Assembly: GCA_905181705.1 (NCBI GenBank)
Contig: CAJIYP010000002.1
Coordinates: 169,222 to 233,221, forward strand
Length of the DNA stretch: 64,000 nucleotides
Source of the DNA: Cryomorphaceae bacterium BACL29 MAG-121220-bin8
GTDB taxonomy: Bacteria; Bacteroidota; Bacteroidia; Flavobacteriales; Flavobacteriaceae
Direction of reading: 5' to 3'
Notes under the pieces: generated by a model
Databases searched by the model: none
Seen by the model: the letters and a program-made list of their open reading frames with translations, nothing else
What the model was told of the DNA's origin: nothing
Shown here: in pieces, positions 54,878-63,830 of the stretch
How positions within the stretch are numbered: position 1 is the first letter of the stretch
Layout of the letters: each line of letters begins with the position of its first letter
Made by a program: the position numbers and the translations under genes

Positions 54878-57238
54878 ATGATAAAAACTGACAACAAAGA
54901 AAAAACATCTAAGCTTTTCACTCTAAGTAGAGGTCAACAGATTATGCTTGGAGTTTTTTTAATTCTCTTTTCAATTATAATATTTGCTTCTCTTATTTCT
55001 TACTTTAATACGTGGAGAGCTGACCAATCTGAAATTGAAAGTTTTTTTGATAAAGATTCAGAATCATTGAATGTCGCTAAAAAGTTTGGTTCACTAATCA
55101 GTCATTTTTTAATATATAAAATGTTTGGTGTTGCATCCTTTATAATTTCAATTTTATTGATGATTACTGGTTTGTCTTATTTTGTTGGAGCAGACTCTAC
55201 TAAACTTCTTAACAAATGGACATGGGGTCTTTTAATTACTATTTGGTTTTCCTTGTTTTTTGGATACTTTTTTACAAATCAAATTTTAGCAGGAGCGATT
55301 GGTTTTGAAATAACGGATTTTATTTCGATTTACACTGGAGACATTGGTGTTTTATTAATTTTAATATTTGGTTTAATTTCTTTTATAGTATTGAGATTAA
55401 AACTGACCCCTGAAAAAACATACGATTGGATTAAAAATCAAACTTCTTCAATAAAAATAAACACGGAGAGTATACAAAAAGAGGTGAATTCAAGCCTTGA
55501 TTTAAACATAGAAAATGAAACTAAATCTAATATTGAAAATGATACACATTCCATTAAAATTAATAAAGATTTAAAACCAACAATTGAAAACTTTTCCTCA
55601 ATTAATAAAGATAAAAATCTAATAGTAGATAAAACTGAAAAAATTAAAATTGAAATTGAAGAAAATAAAGAAGAAGAAATACTTGATGAAGATTTAATTG
55701 CCAAAAATTTGGTTAAAAAATATGGTGAATATGACCATACACTTGAACTTAAAAACTTCCAACCTCCATCTGTTGAATTATTAAAAGAATATGATAGTGG
55801 TGGAGTCATTACAATTAATGAAGAAGAACTTGAGGAAAATAAAGAAAAAATAATTGATACTTTAGGTAATTATAAAATTGGTATTTCTCAAATTAAAGCA
55901 ACAATTGGACCTACAGTAACTCTATATGAAATTGTTCCTGAAGCAGGTATTAGAATTTCTAAAATAAAAAACTTAGAAGATGATATAGCATTGTCATTAT
56001 CTGCCCTAGGTATTAGAATAATTGCTCCCATTCCAGGAAAAGGTACTATTGGAATTGAAGTTCCTAATAAGAACTCTACAATTGTTTCGATGAAATCTGT
56101 GATTTCTTCAAAGAATTATCAAGATGCTGAAATGGAGCTTCCTTTAGCTTTAGGAAAAACAATTAGCAATGAAACATACATAGTTGATTTAGCAAAAATG
56201 CCTCATTTACTTATGGCAGGTGCTACTGGACAAGGTAAGTCCGTTGGTCTAAATGCTGTATTAACATCTCTTATTTACAAAAAACATCCATCTGAAGTAA
56301 AGTTTGTTTTAGTTGACCCCAAAAAAGTTGAATTAACTCTTTTTAATAAAATTGAAAGACATTACCTAGCTAAGCTACCAGACACTGAAGAAGCTATAAT
56401 AACGGATAACAAAGCCGTTATAAAAACTTTGAACTCTTTGTGTATTGAAATGGATAATAGGTATGAAATGCTTAAAAATGCTTTATGTCGAAACATTAAG
56501 GAATACAATGTAAAATTTAAACAAAGAAAACTTAGTCCCGAATCAGGAAATGTTTTTCTTCCATACATTGTTCTAATTATTGATGAATTTGCTGATTTAA
56601 TAATGACGGCTGGAAAGGAAGTAGAAACTCCCATAGCAAGATTAGCGCAATTAGCCAGAGCTGTAGGAATTCATTTAATTATAGCAACACAAAGACCATC
56701 AGTTAACGTAATAACCGGAATAATAAAAGCAAATTTTCCTGCAAGAATAGCTTTTAGAGTAACCTCTAAGATTGACTCAAGGACTATTCTTGATAGTGGA
56801 GGAGCTGATCAACTTATTGGTAGAGGAGACATGTTATATACACAGGGAAATGAACTGATAAGGATTCAATGTGCATTTGTTGATACCCCTGAAATTCAAA
56901 AGATTACTGAATTTATCGGCTCTCAAAAAGCATATGCAAGGGCACATGAACTTCCTGAAGTTCTAGATGATGAAGGTGGCTCATCTGTAGATAATAATAT
57001 TGAAGATCGAGATGTATTATTTAAAGAAGCAGCTGAAGTAATAGTTATTGCTCAACAAGGGTCTGCTTCACTTCTACAAAGAAAAATGAAGTTAGGATAC
57101 AATAGAGCTGGAAGAATAATTGATCAATTAGAAGCTGCTGGAATTGTTGGATCGTTTGCTGGTGGTAAAGCTAGAGATGTTTTGGTTTCTGACATGGCAT
57201 CATTAAATGCAATATTAGAAAATGAAAAGAATAATTAA
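54878..57238 (+). CDS. ftsK: DNA translocase FtsK/SpoIIIE
   Basis: The septal DNA pump resolves chromosomes during division. Four or five membrane helices lie in residues about 20-185. A short charged linker (about 190-290, Lys/Glu/Asn-rich) replaces the very long linker of E. coli. The alpha/beta motor has Walker A GATGQGKSVG near 448-457 and Walker B IVLIIDEFADLIM near 565, followed by ATQRPSVNVITG. The winged-helix gamma domain at the end (ASLLQRKMKLGYNRAGRIIDQLEAAG) reads orientation sequences. The 786-residue length is typical of Bacteroidota. The stop and lolA start overlap by one base. Confidence 0.97.
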   Translation: MIKTDNKEKTSKLFTLSRGQQIMLGVFLILFSIIIFASLISYFNTWRADQSEIESFFDKDSESLNVAKKFGSLISHFLIYKMFGVASFIISILLMITGLSYFVGADSTKLLNKWTWGLLITIWFSLFFGYFFTNQILAGAIGFEITDFISIYTGDIGVLLILIFGLISFIVLRLKLTPEKTYDWIKNQTSSIKINTESIQKEVNSSLDLNIENETKSNIENDTHSIKINKDLKPTIENFSSINKDKNLIVDKTEKIKIEIEENKEEEILDEDLIAKNLVKKYGEYDHTLELKNFQPPSVELLKEYDSGGVITINEEELEENKEKIIDTLGNYKIGISQIKATIGPTVTLYEIVPEAGIRISKIKNLEDDIALSLSALGIRIIAPIPGKGTIGIEVPNKNSTIVSMKSVISSKNYQDAEMELPLALGKTISNETYIVDLAKMPHLLMAGATGQGKSVGLNAVLTSLIYKKHPSEVKFVLVDPKKVELTLFNKIERHYLAKLPDTEEAIITDNKAVIKTLNSLCIEMDNRYEMLKNALCRNIKEYNVKFKQRKLSPESGNVFLPYIVLIIDEFADLIMTAGKEVETPIARLAQLARAVGIHLIIATQRPSVNVITGIIKANFPARIAFRVTSKIDSRTILDSGGADQLIGRGDMLYTQGNELIRIQCAFVDTPEIQKITEFIGSQKAYARAHELPEVLDDEGGSSVDNNIEDRDVLFKEAAEVIVIAQQGSASLLQRKMKLGYNRAGRIIDQLEAAGIVGSFAGGKARDVLVSDMASLNAILENEKNN

Positions 57239-57861
57239 TGAAAAAATATTTTTTTATAATTTTATTATCAATCACCAATATTTATTCTCAAATTGATTTA
57301 AAAGCTGAGGAATTATTAAAAAGAGTTTCTTTTAATATAGACAATGCAAAAAATTACTCGATAAACTTTTCCTATCAACTAGATGATAATATTAACCAAC
57401 TAACAAATGGAAGTGTTATAATTAGCAAAGACAATTATTTTCTTGATTTTATGGGGATAAAACAAATTTGTGATTCCAGTTTTATTTATACTATTGTTCC
57501 AGAAAATGAAGAGGTTATGATTTCTGAAATTTCTGAAGAAGACTCTCAAACAATAAGCCCCTCAAAAATATTAAATTTTTATAGACAAGGTTATACTATC
57601 GAATTAGATGAATCTAAAAATGAAAATAATTTTAAAATTCAATACATTAAGTTAACCCCAATTGACTCTAATTCTGACGTAAGTCATTTATATCTTGGCA
57701 TAAATTCTAATTATAATATTTATAAAGTTATTGAAATTGGGAAAAATAAATCAAAAACTATTTTTAAGGTTAACAAAATTTTATACAATATTGATATAGA
57801 AAAAGATATTTTTACTTTTGATAAGAATAAATATGAAGGATATTACATAGAAAGGATTTAA
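57238..57861 (+). CDS. lolA: LolA-like outer-membrane lipoprotein carrier
   Basis: The 207-residue periplasmic protein has a signal peptide (MKKYFFIILLSITNIYSQ). The incomplete beta-barrel pattern of LolA follows: LKAEELLKRVSFNIDNAKNYSINFSYQ, an NGSVIISKDNYFLDFMGIKQICDS strand pair and a final FTFDKNKYEGYYIER. It would carry lipoproteins from the inner to the outer membrane. Bacteroidota LolA-like proteins diverge from E. coli LolA, so carrier activity is inferred. The place between ftsK and an LptF/G permease is conserved in Flavobacteriia and fits an envelope-assembly operon. Confidence 0.85.
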   Translation: MKKYFFIILLSITNIYSQIDLKAEELLKRVSFNIDNAKNYSINFSYQLDDNINQLTNGSVIISKDNYFLDFMGIKQICDSSFIYTIVPENEEVMISEISEEDSQTISPSKILNFYRQGYTIELDESKNENNFKIQYIKLTPIDSNSDVSHLYLGINSNYNIYKVIEIGKNKSKTIFKVNKILYNIDIEKDIFTFDKNKYEGYYIERI

Positions 57862-57862
57862 A

Positions 57863-59344
57863 ATGAAAATAATCGATAAATATATCTTAACATCGTATTT
57901 AAAAATATTTTTTACCTTTTTTTTCATACTAATGTTCATTTTCATATTTCATCTTATTTGGATGTTCATTGATGATTTAGCAGGAAAAGAAATTGATTTT
58001 GAAATTATTTTTAAGTTTTTAATTTTTTATTCTCCTAAACTTTTACCCCTTGTGATTCCATTAACTGTATTGTTAGCGTCCATAATGACGTTTGGAAACT
58101 TTTCAGAAAACTATGAATTAGCAGCTATCAAATCATCTGGGATGTCTTTATTTAAATCTATGAGAAGTTTAATAGTTTTTAACTTATTACTCTCAATTGG
58201 GATGTTTTTTGTTGCAAATTCATTAATTCCCTTTGCAGAATTCAAATCTTACAATCTTAGAAAAAATTTAGCAAAACTTAAACCCGCTTTAGCAATAACT
58301 GAGGGTGTGTTTAATGATATCAATACAATGAATATTAAAGTTGCAAAAAAATATGGTTCAGATAATAATCTTTTAAAGGACGTAATTATTCATAAAAACA
58401 ATTTTAATTCCAAAAATTTGATAGTTATTAAAGCAGAAAAAGGTGAATTAATGAATAGCGATTCAGATGAAATTTTACAATTAGTTTTGACAAATGGCAA
58501 AAGATATGAAGAAATTGAAAACCAAAAACCCTCTGATAAACAAATCAAGCCCCATACATATGTTTCATTTGAAAGATATGTAATGAATATTGATCTTAGA
58601 GAATTTAATCAAGTTGATTTTGATGAAGAAAAATATAGCAATACTTATAGAATGCAAAATATTTCTCAATTAACGTTAAGTATTGATTCATTATCTGAAA
58701 AACTAGATTTTAGATACAAAAATTTTGGAAAAAACTTTTATACAAGAACAGGAATATCAAATTTTCAAAGAACTGTAAGAATGGATAAAGAAGTTAAAAA
58801 TGAAGACTTATATTCAAATTATAAAACACTTTTAAATGATTACCCAAAAGATATTCAAATTTCGATTGTGAATTCAGCACTAAATAACATTACTGGTCAA
58901 GTACAAGTTTTAACAAATCAAAAAAATACTTTTTTTATTAAAGAAAAAATAATAAATCTTCATAAATCTAATCTTTTTGATAAATATGCTTTTCCATTAT
59001 CTTCCATTATCTTATTTTTTGTTGGAGCACCATTAGGTGCCTTGATTAGAAAAGGAGGTTTTGGACTTCCAATGGTAATTTCATTAATTTTATTTTTAAC
59101 CTATCATTTTGCTGGTACTTTTAGTAGAAATGCAGCTGAGGACGGAAGCATTGATTCTTTACTTGGAAGCTGGTTACCAAACTTAATAATGTTCCCTTTA
59201 GGAATATATCTAATTTCTAGAGCTTCGTCTGATAAAGCTATTTTTAGCTTAGATAATATTTTAAATCCTTTTAAGCTTACTTATAATAAAATATTTTTAA
59301 GAAAAAAACTACAAAGCAACGTATCTTCGCCAAAAACTTATTAG
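57863..59344 (+). CDS. LptF/LptG family permease
   Basis: The 493-residue permease of the lipopolysaccharide export complex (LptBFGC) begins MKIIDKYILTSYLKIFF, the usual start. Three helices lie in about 10-125 (HLIWMFIDDLAGKEIDF between them), followed by a long periplasmic beta-jellyroll (about 140-390) and three more helices with FVGAPLGALIRKGGFGLPMVISLI near 396-419. It is longer than E. coli LptF/G because of the extended periplasmic part, as common in Bacteroidota. LptF or LptG cannot be decided. Starts two bases after lolA; its TAG is directly followed by the ribB ATG. Confidence 0.9.
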   Translation: MKIIDKYILTSYLKIFFTFFFILMFIFIFHLIWMFIDDLAGKEIDFEIIFKFLIFYSPKLLPLVIPLTVLLASIMTFGNFSENYELAAIKSSGMSLFKSMRSLIVFNLLLSIGMFFVANSLIPFAEFKSYNLRKNLAKLKPALAITEGVFNDINTMNIKVAKKYGSDNNLLKDVIIHKNNFNSKNLIVIKAEKGELMNSDSDEILQLVLTNGKRYEEIENQKPSDKQIKPHTYVSFERYVMNIDLREFNQVDFDEEKYSNTYRMQNISQLTLSIDSLSEKLDFRYKNFGKNFYTRTGISNFQRTVRMDKEVKNEDLYSNYKTLLNDYPKDIQISIVNSALNNITGQVQVLTNQKNTFFIKEKIINLHKSNLFDKYAFPLSSIILFFVGAPLGALIRKGGFGLPMVISLILFLTYHFAGTFSRNAAEDGSIDSLLGSWLPNLIMFPLGIYLISRASSDKAIFSLDNILNPFKLTYNKIFLRKKLQSNVSSPKTY

Positions 59345-60478
59345 ATGCCTGAAATTAACGGAAAACTCAATTCAATTAGTGAAGCAATTGATGATATTAA
59401 AAACGGAAAAGTCATTATTGTTGTTGATGACGAAAACAGGGAGAATGAAGGTGATTTTATATGTGCAGCTGAACTAGCTTCACCTGAGATAATTAATTTC
59501 ATGGCTAAACATGGACGAGGTCTAATTTGTATGCCTTTAACAAATTCAAGATCAAAAGAATTAAATCTAAATCCAATGGTTGTTAATAATACAGATCCAA
59601 TGGATACAGCTTTTACAGTTTCTGTTGACTTAAAAGGAAATGGTGTAACATCAGGTATCTCAGCTTCAGATAGATCAAAGACAATTAAAGCTATAGTAAA
59701 TAATAACACTAAATCTGATGATTTAGCACGTCCAGGGCACGTCTTTCCGTTAATAGCTAAAGATGGTGGTGTGTTGAGAAGAACAGGTCACACAGAGGCT
59801 GCAATTGATTTTGCTAGACTTGCAGGGTACTCACCTGCAGGAGTTATTTGTGAAATAATGACCGAAGATGGTTCAATGGCTCGTTTGCCAGATTTAATTA
59901 CAATAGCAAAAGAGCTTGGATTAAAAATAGTTTCAATTGAAGATTTAATAGCATTTAGAATGAAACATGATAGTTTAATTTCTAAAAAAGAAAGTTTTGT
60001 TTTTAATACTCGCTTTGGTGAATTCAATCTGTTTGCATTTCAACAAACAAATAATGAACAAATACATTTAGCATTATGTAAAGGAAAATGGAATAAAGAT
60101 GAGCCTGTTATGGTAAGAATAAATTCATCAATTACAAACAATGATTTAATCAACTCATTAACTAGTTTTAATGATATCAAAATTGACAAGATCTTTGATA
60201 AAATAAATTCTAATAAAAAAGGTGTTGTAGTATTTATAAATCAATCTCAAAATTCAGATAATGTTCTGCATAGATTAAGAGAGCTTAAGTCAGTTCAAGG
60301 AAAAGGTGAATTAAAAATTCCTCCTCCAATTATAGATGAAAAAGATTTTGGAATTGGCGCTCAAATATTACATAATCTAAATATAAATAAGATAGAACTC
60401 TTAACAAATAGCACTCAAATTAAAAGAGTTGGAATGACAGGCTATGGTTTAGAAATAGTAAAATACATTAAGTACTAA
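59345..60478 (+). CDS. ribB: 3,4-dihydroxy-2-butanone-4-phosphate synthase with decayed GTP cyclohydrolase II domain
   Basis: Residues 1-205 are RibB, making the four-carbon riboflavin precursor from ribulose 5-phosphate: VVDDENRENEGDFICAAE near 27-44, TAFTVSVDLKG, RPGHVFPLIAKDGGVLRRTGHTEA and the catalytic VICEIMTEDGSMARL all intact. Residues about 220-377 have the outline of GTP cyclohydrolase II (NTRFGEFNLFAFQ, EPVMVRINSS, MTGYGLEIV). The three zinc-binding cysteines of the CLTGD...CDC block are gone (it reads INSSITNNDLINSL), so only the RibB reaction is expected. A separate RibA must exist elsewhere. The stop interlocks with the TauE gene. Confidence 0.9.
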   Translation: MPEINGKLNSISEAIDDIKNGKVIIVVDDENRENEGDFICAAELASPEIINFMAKHGRGLICMPLTNSRSKELNLNPMVVNNTDPMDTAFTVSVDLKGNGVTSGISASDRSKTIKAIVNNNTKSDDLARPGHVFPLIAKDGGVLRRTGHTEAAIDFARLAGYSPAGVICEIMTEDGSMARLPDLITIAKELGLKIVSIEDLIAFRMKHDSLISKKESFVFNTRFGEFNLFAFQQTNNEQIHLALCKGKWNKDEPVMVRINSSITNNDLINSLTSFNDIKIDKIFDKINSNKKGVVVFINQSQNSDNVLHRLRELKSVQGKGELKIPPPIIDEKDFGIGAQILHNLNINKIELLTNSTQIKRVGMTGYGLEIVKYIKY

Positions 60479-61239
60479 AAAAACCACAGTTTAAAAGACA
60501 TTATTATTACCATAACGACCAAAAAAGCTTTTATAGTTTTTTCACCCTTTTTTACTGACCACCTACTTGATGTCCAACCTCCTATAAAATTCCCTGTTGC
60601 TAAAAACAACCCGTAAGTCCAATTAACTTTATCAGCTAAGGCAAATGTAACTAAAGCACCTGTTGTATATATTAAGACTATTACAACTTTAGTAGCATTA
60701 ACTTTAACCAAATTTAGTCTGTTGTAATAGTGTAAAAACAACATTATCACAAAACCTATTCCAGCATTAATAAAGCCTCCGTAAATTCCAATAAAAAAGA
60801 AGGCTATCATTGAAATAAAAAGATGTTTTCCTTTTAATCTTTCTAACAAATCAGAATAATTTATTTTAGGTTTGAAAATAATTAAAACAACTACTAAGAT
60901 CATAATAACTGCAAGTATCTTGTTAAACAATTCTCCCTTAATATCAATTGCTATCCTAGCACCTATTAATGCACCAATCAAACCTGAAAAACCAAGGTAA
61001 ATATTAAAAGGAAAATTAGACACTCCTTTACTTTTAAATCCAGCTGTAGCAGAGAGTGTTGACATGAAAATAGCTACCCTATTAGTTCCATTTGCAACAG
61101 CAGCAGGAAGACCTAAGAAAATCAAAAGAGGTAATGTCAATAAAGAACCTCCACCAGCCATAGTGTTCATAAAACCTGCTATAAAACCTACTATAATAAG
61201 CAATGGATATTCCCATATGAATTCATTAATCATTAACAT
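60475..61239 (-). CDS. TauE/SafE family membrane protein
   Basis: The 254-residue inner-membrane protein has about eight helices. Two TauE/SafE repeats start at ITLIVGFIAGFMNTMAGGGS-like sequence (LIIVGFIAGFMNTMAGGGSL near 14-33) and at FFFIGIYGGFINAGIGFVIML near 148-168. LTLPLLIFLGLPAAVANGTNRVAI lies between. Members export sulfite, sulfoacetate or other small anions; the substrate here is unknown. ATG codons at 61239 and 61233 are both possible starts. It converges on ribB with a four-base stop overlap. Confidence 0.9.
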   Translation of the reverse strand: MLMINEFIWEYPLLIIVGFIAGFMNTMAGGGSLLTLPLLIFLGLPAAVANGTNRVAIFMSTLSATAGFKSKGVSNFPFNIYLGFSGLIGALIGARIAIDIKGELFNKILAVIMILVVVLIIFKPKINYSDLLERLKGKHLFISMIAFFFIGIYGGFINAGIGFVIMLFLHYYNRLNLVKVNATKVVIVLIYTTGALVTFALADKVNWTYGLFLATGNFIGGWTSSRWSVKKGEKTIKAFLVVMVIIMSFKLWFF

Positions 61240-61273
61240 TTTATAAAGGTATATATAAATTATTCAAATAAAA

Positions 61274-61304
61274 TTGGCTCGAAATAAAAAGGAAGTTATA
61301 TTTG
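61274..61304 (+). promoter_or_regulatory. Promoter of tRNA-Ser (TTG / TATATTTG)
   Basis: TTG (61274-61276) and TATATTTG (61297-61304) are 20 bases apart, the expected spacing. The tRNA begins 10 bases after the -7 box. It is the best-formed promoter in the window. Confidence 0.82.
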
Positions 61305-61313
61305 CACCCGATT

Positions 61314-61398
61314 GGAGAAGTGGCAGAGTGGTCGAATGCACTAGTCTTGAAAACTAGCGTACTGCAAGGTACCAGGGGTTCGAATCCCTTCTTCTCCG
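61314..61398 (+). tRNA. tRNA-Ser (anticodon UGA)
   Basis: The acceptor stem GGAGAAG (61314-61320) pairs with CTTCTCC (61391-61397). The anticodon stem CTAGT/ACTAG (61341-61345, 61353-61357) encloses loop CTTGAAA with anticodon TGA at 61348-61350. A long variable arm (GCGTACTGCAAGGTACC region) marks the class II tRNA-Ser, and GGTTCGAATCC is the T arm. The 3' CCA is not fully encoded (GCA after the acceptor stem). This reads UCA and, by wobble, other UCN codons. Confidence 0.96.
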
Positions 61399-61399
61399 C

Positions 61400-61437
61400 A
61401 AAAGCCCTTGTAAGTCATTGATTTACAGGGGTTTTTA
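61400..61437 (+). terminator. Intrinsic terminator after tRNA-Ser
   Basis: A long hairpin (61400-61415 with 61421-61436; loop CATTG) contains CCC/GGG and several G-T wobbles and ends in five T, directly after the tRNA. Confidence 0.85.
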
Positions 61438-61443
61438 ATTTTG

Positions 61444-61462
61444 GTTGCCTGAATCGTTGCCT
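61444..61462 (+). repeat. Short direct repeat GTTGCCT x2 after tRNA-Ser
   Basis: GTTGCCT occurs at 61444-61450 and 61456-61462, 12 bases apart, just beyond the tRNA terminator and at the point where core genes end. Its position suggests part of an integrase attachment region, but no integrase is in the window and the match is too short to be sure. Confidence 0.3.
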
Positions 61463-61646
61463 TTACTACTTTTAACTATCACTAAGTTATAACAAAAAGT
61501 CAAAAAATCTCAATAGTAATTTTTAATTGGTACTACCCTACTCAAATAATATCGGTTTTCTTTTGACGGGAGGTGTTTGTATAAGTATGTATAATAGTGA
61601 GGTTCTGAGGTGTCTTAAAAGAAGAAGATATGCCTATGGTTTAGAG
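61463..61646. other. Non-coding stretch between tRNA-Ser and the broken secreted protein
   Basis: These 184 bases hold no reading frame of any size, no hairpin followed by T and no recognised motif. They are a little less AT-rich in places (for example around GACGGGAGGTG at 61565) than the core intergenic gaps, which may hint at different origin. Confidence 0.5.
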
Positions 61647-61960
61647 TTACTTTTTTTCAAATTTTGATGTATCTATATATTCTTCTTTTATAATACTATT
61701 ATTTAGTAATGTTTTTATTTTAATCAAATACATTCCTGAAGATAAGATACTCAAATCTATCATTTTAAATCTATCTATTGACTGAAATGAGTTATTGTAA
61801 ACTCTTGTCCCAACCAAATTATAATTGAAACATCTGTGATTTTTAAATCATATTTAATAGAACCGAAAATATTTATATTATCATATACAGGATTAGGGTA
61901 AATTTTTATTACATTATTATTTGTATCGAAAAAACTTTCATCAATATAAGAAGTGTTTAA
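61647..61960 (-). pseudogene. T9SS C-terminal sorting domain remnant (frameshifted)
   Basis: On the minus strand one frame reads SYIDESFFD then NNNVIKIYPNPVYDNINI, the start of a type A T9SS sorting domain, up to YDLKITDV. The remainder (LVGTRVYNNSF, then MIDLSILSSGMYLIKIK) is in another frame and ends at the stop 61647-61649. The frame changes near 61830, and again near 61960 where GTIIWVN enters in a third frame. The pieces fit together as one sorting domain, so this is the broken 3' end of the secreted protein upstream. A sequencing error cannot be excluded. Confidence 0.7.
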
Positions 61961-62056
61961 TGTTAACCCATATTATTGTTCCAGCTATAATATTATTTAT
62001 ATTCATATTTTTTCAAATTATTTATTAATTAATACTAATTTTATTAGAAAATTCAA

Positions 62057-62637
62057 TTAGTTATTTTGATATAAAAAATTCATACTCAAATGATAATATA
62101 TTGATTCAATTAATTTTCCTCTTGATAGATATATTATTTCATCATTAAATAAATGATGTATTGATTGATTTACTGAAAATTGAAGTCCTGTTACTGTTTT
62201 ATCACTTTCTATAAATAATTTATTATCAGTGTAAATCATTTTCAGACTTCCAATTGGTTTATTTGAAAAATAGTTTAAATTTCTATTTATATAATTCATT
62301 TTTTTTCCTAACTTACTATTATTAGAGTTAAAAACCTTTTCATTATGACATATTACATCAATTTTACTATCATTAATAATTTCAGATGTTTGTTGTACCC
62401 ATAGATTAACTTTATTTCCTAAAATTTTGTCAATAATATTGGTTAAGTCTAATATATTTACAGATTGGTCTCCATTAGAATCTCCTAGTTTTAGAGAATG
62501 ACTAGATAAGAATTTATAGCTTTCGCTGAATTTAGAACCATTAAAGGAAGCGTCAATAGATTGAACCGACCAATAATATTCACCATATGGAAGGCTAATC
62601 TTCCATTTCAAATTATGTTCTACGTTTCCTTTCTCAG
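62057..62637 (-). CDS. Fragment of secreted protein with fibronectin-like end and dockerin-like motif
   Basis: The longest ATG frame is 184 residues (start 62611), but the frame is open upstream to about 62637 and joins the FG-GAP fragment if one base is removed from the six-T run at 62641-62646. Residues 1-35 (PYGEYYWSVQSIDASFNGS) are the end of a fibronectin III-like domain. Residues 42-66 (GDSNGDQSVNILDLTNIID) match one dockerin type I/EF-hand calcium repeat. The rest is a beta-rich segment like those that follow dockerin motifs in T9SS proteins. It stops after FLYQNN without a sorting tail; the tail lies 100 bases further in other frames. Confidence 0.6.
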
Positions 62638-63830
62638 CAGTTTTTTCTTAATCCATTTAAATTTGAATTTGTTGACATTACTTCTTCACCATTTTCAGTT
62701 GTCCCTATTTTTAATGCATATGTTAATCCATCTGATGGTGTTAAATCATCTGTGGAGGCATTCCAATAAAATTCGATAACTAAATTTCCTTCTTTTGTCT
62801 CCTCAGATAATAAAATCTTTATAAAAATTATATAGGGCCTTGTTCGTCTTATATTTTCTGTAAACAAATTTTCAGTTGATCTACCTGTTTTTCTAACACC
62901 ACCCTCCGACTCTTCATCCAAAACGGATGCAGATTCATTTCTTTTGTTTAGATATGCTCTAAAAATATATTTAGAATTACTCCACGGATCATAATTACTT
63001 ACCAAACCATCTTTATCTTCACCAGACATTATAAAATCTAAATCACCATCGCCATCAATATCTCCAAATTCTACACTAGCCTCAATTATATCACTAACAT
63101 CAAAGCTGCTATCTTGATATTTCTTAGTAGATGAAATATATTCTGATAATTTAGTTACCATTCCAGAGCCCTCTTGTAAACCAGAATATACGATATCAGT
63201 GTAGCCGTCCCCGTTAAAATCTCCTAAATCTACTTTTCCATTTCTAATTCCGGACAGTCCAAGTTCCATTCTAGGCCAATTAGATTTTCCGTTTTTTAAA
63301 TCATTCATGTATATTTCAAAAATATCTCCCTGAAGTCCTGTTCCTGAAATTACCGCATCTAAGTCTCCATCACTGTCAAAATCAACAAAATCTACTGTAC
63401 CGTCTCTAATTGCTGCGAGATTATTATTTGTTTTTTTTAGTTCGTATGACATACCAATTTTACCAATATTTTCATATATGTAACATTTAAGACCTAGTGA
63501 TTCATCAAACCCACTAATAATTATATCAATATCCTGATCATTATCTACATCCCCTAAATCATAAGAAGCAGATCTTAAACCATCCAATTGATCTGAAAGA
63601 TCAATTTTACTAAAAGTTAAAATCTGTGCGGGTGCATTGTCTCCAGAATCACTTGAAGAATTTAATTCATACACATATATCTTAGGCACCCCAGACGTAT
63701 TATCAGCAGTACGACCTATAAGAACCACCTCAGCTTGACCATCATTATTCATGTCAATTATTTTTACTTTTCCAATTTGATCTTTTATCTCATTCGGAAT
63801 CAAAAATATCTCTACCTTCAATATTTCCAA
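62634..63830 (-). CDS. FG-GAP/VCBS repeat protein fragment (secreted, T9SS-type)
   Basis: The 398-residue frame (TTG at 63830) holds at least five FG-GAP/VCBS repeats with calcium-binding Asp loops: MNNDGQAEVVLIG (27-39), VDNDQDIDIIISG (95-107), FDSDGDLDAVISG (151-163), FNGDGYTDIVYSG (205-217) and IDGDGDLDFIMSG (258-270). They probably form a beta-propeller on the cell surface. Residues about 335-388 start a fibronectin III-like domain (FYWNASTDDLTPSDGLTYALKI). It ends prematurely after GLRKN at a short homopolymer; its N-terminus continues in another frame at 63.8 kb. No signal peptide belongs to this piece. Probably one part of a broken gene; binding partner unknown. Confidence 0.7.
   Translation of the reverse strand: MEILKVEIFLIPNEIKDQIGKVKIIDMNNDGQAEVVLIGRTADNTSGVPKIYVYELNSSSDSGDNAPAQILTFSKIDLSDQLDGLRSASYDLGDVDNDQDIDIIISGFDESLGLKCYIYENIGKIGMSYELKKTNNNLAAIRDGTVDFVDFDSDGDLDAVISGTGLQGDIFEIYMNDLKNGKSNWPRMELGLSGIRNGKVDLGDFNGDGYTDIVYSGLQEGSGMVTKLSEYISSTKKYQDSSFDVSDIIEASVEFGDIDGDGDLDFIMSGEDKDGLVSNYDPWSNSKYIFRAYLNKRNESASVLDEESEGGVRKTGRSTENLFTENIRRTRPYIIFIKILLSEETKEGNLVIEFYWNASTDDLTPSDGLTYALKIGTTENGEEVMSTNSNLNGLRKNC

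Noticed and set aside
62440..62490. Cellulosome-type dockerin
   Set aside because: Only one EF-hand repeat is seen rather than the paired repeats of cellulosomal dockerins, and no cohesin is present; single dockerin-like motifs are common in T9SS-exported proteins.
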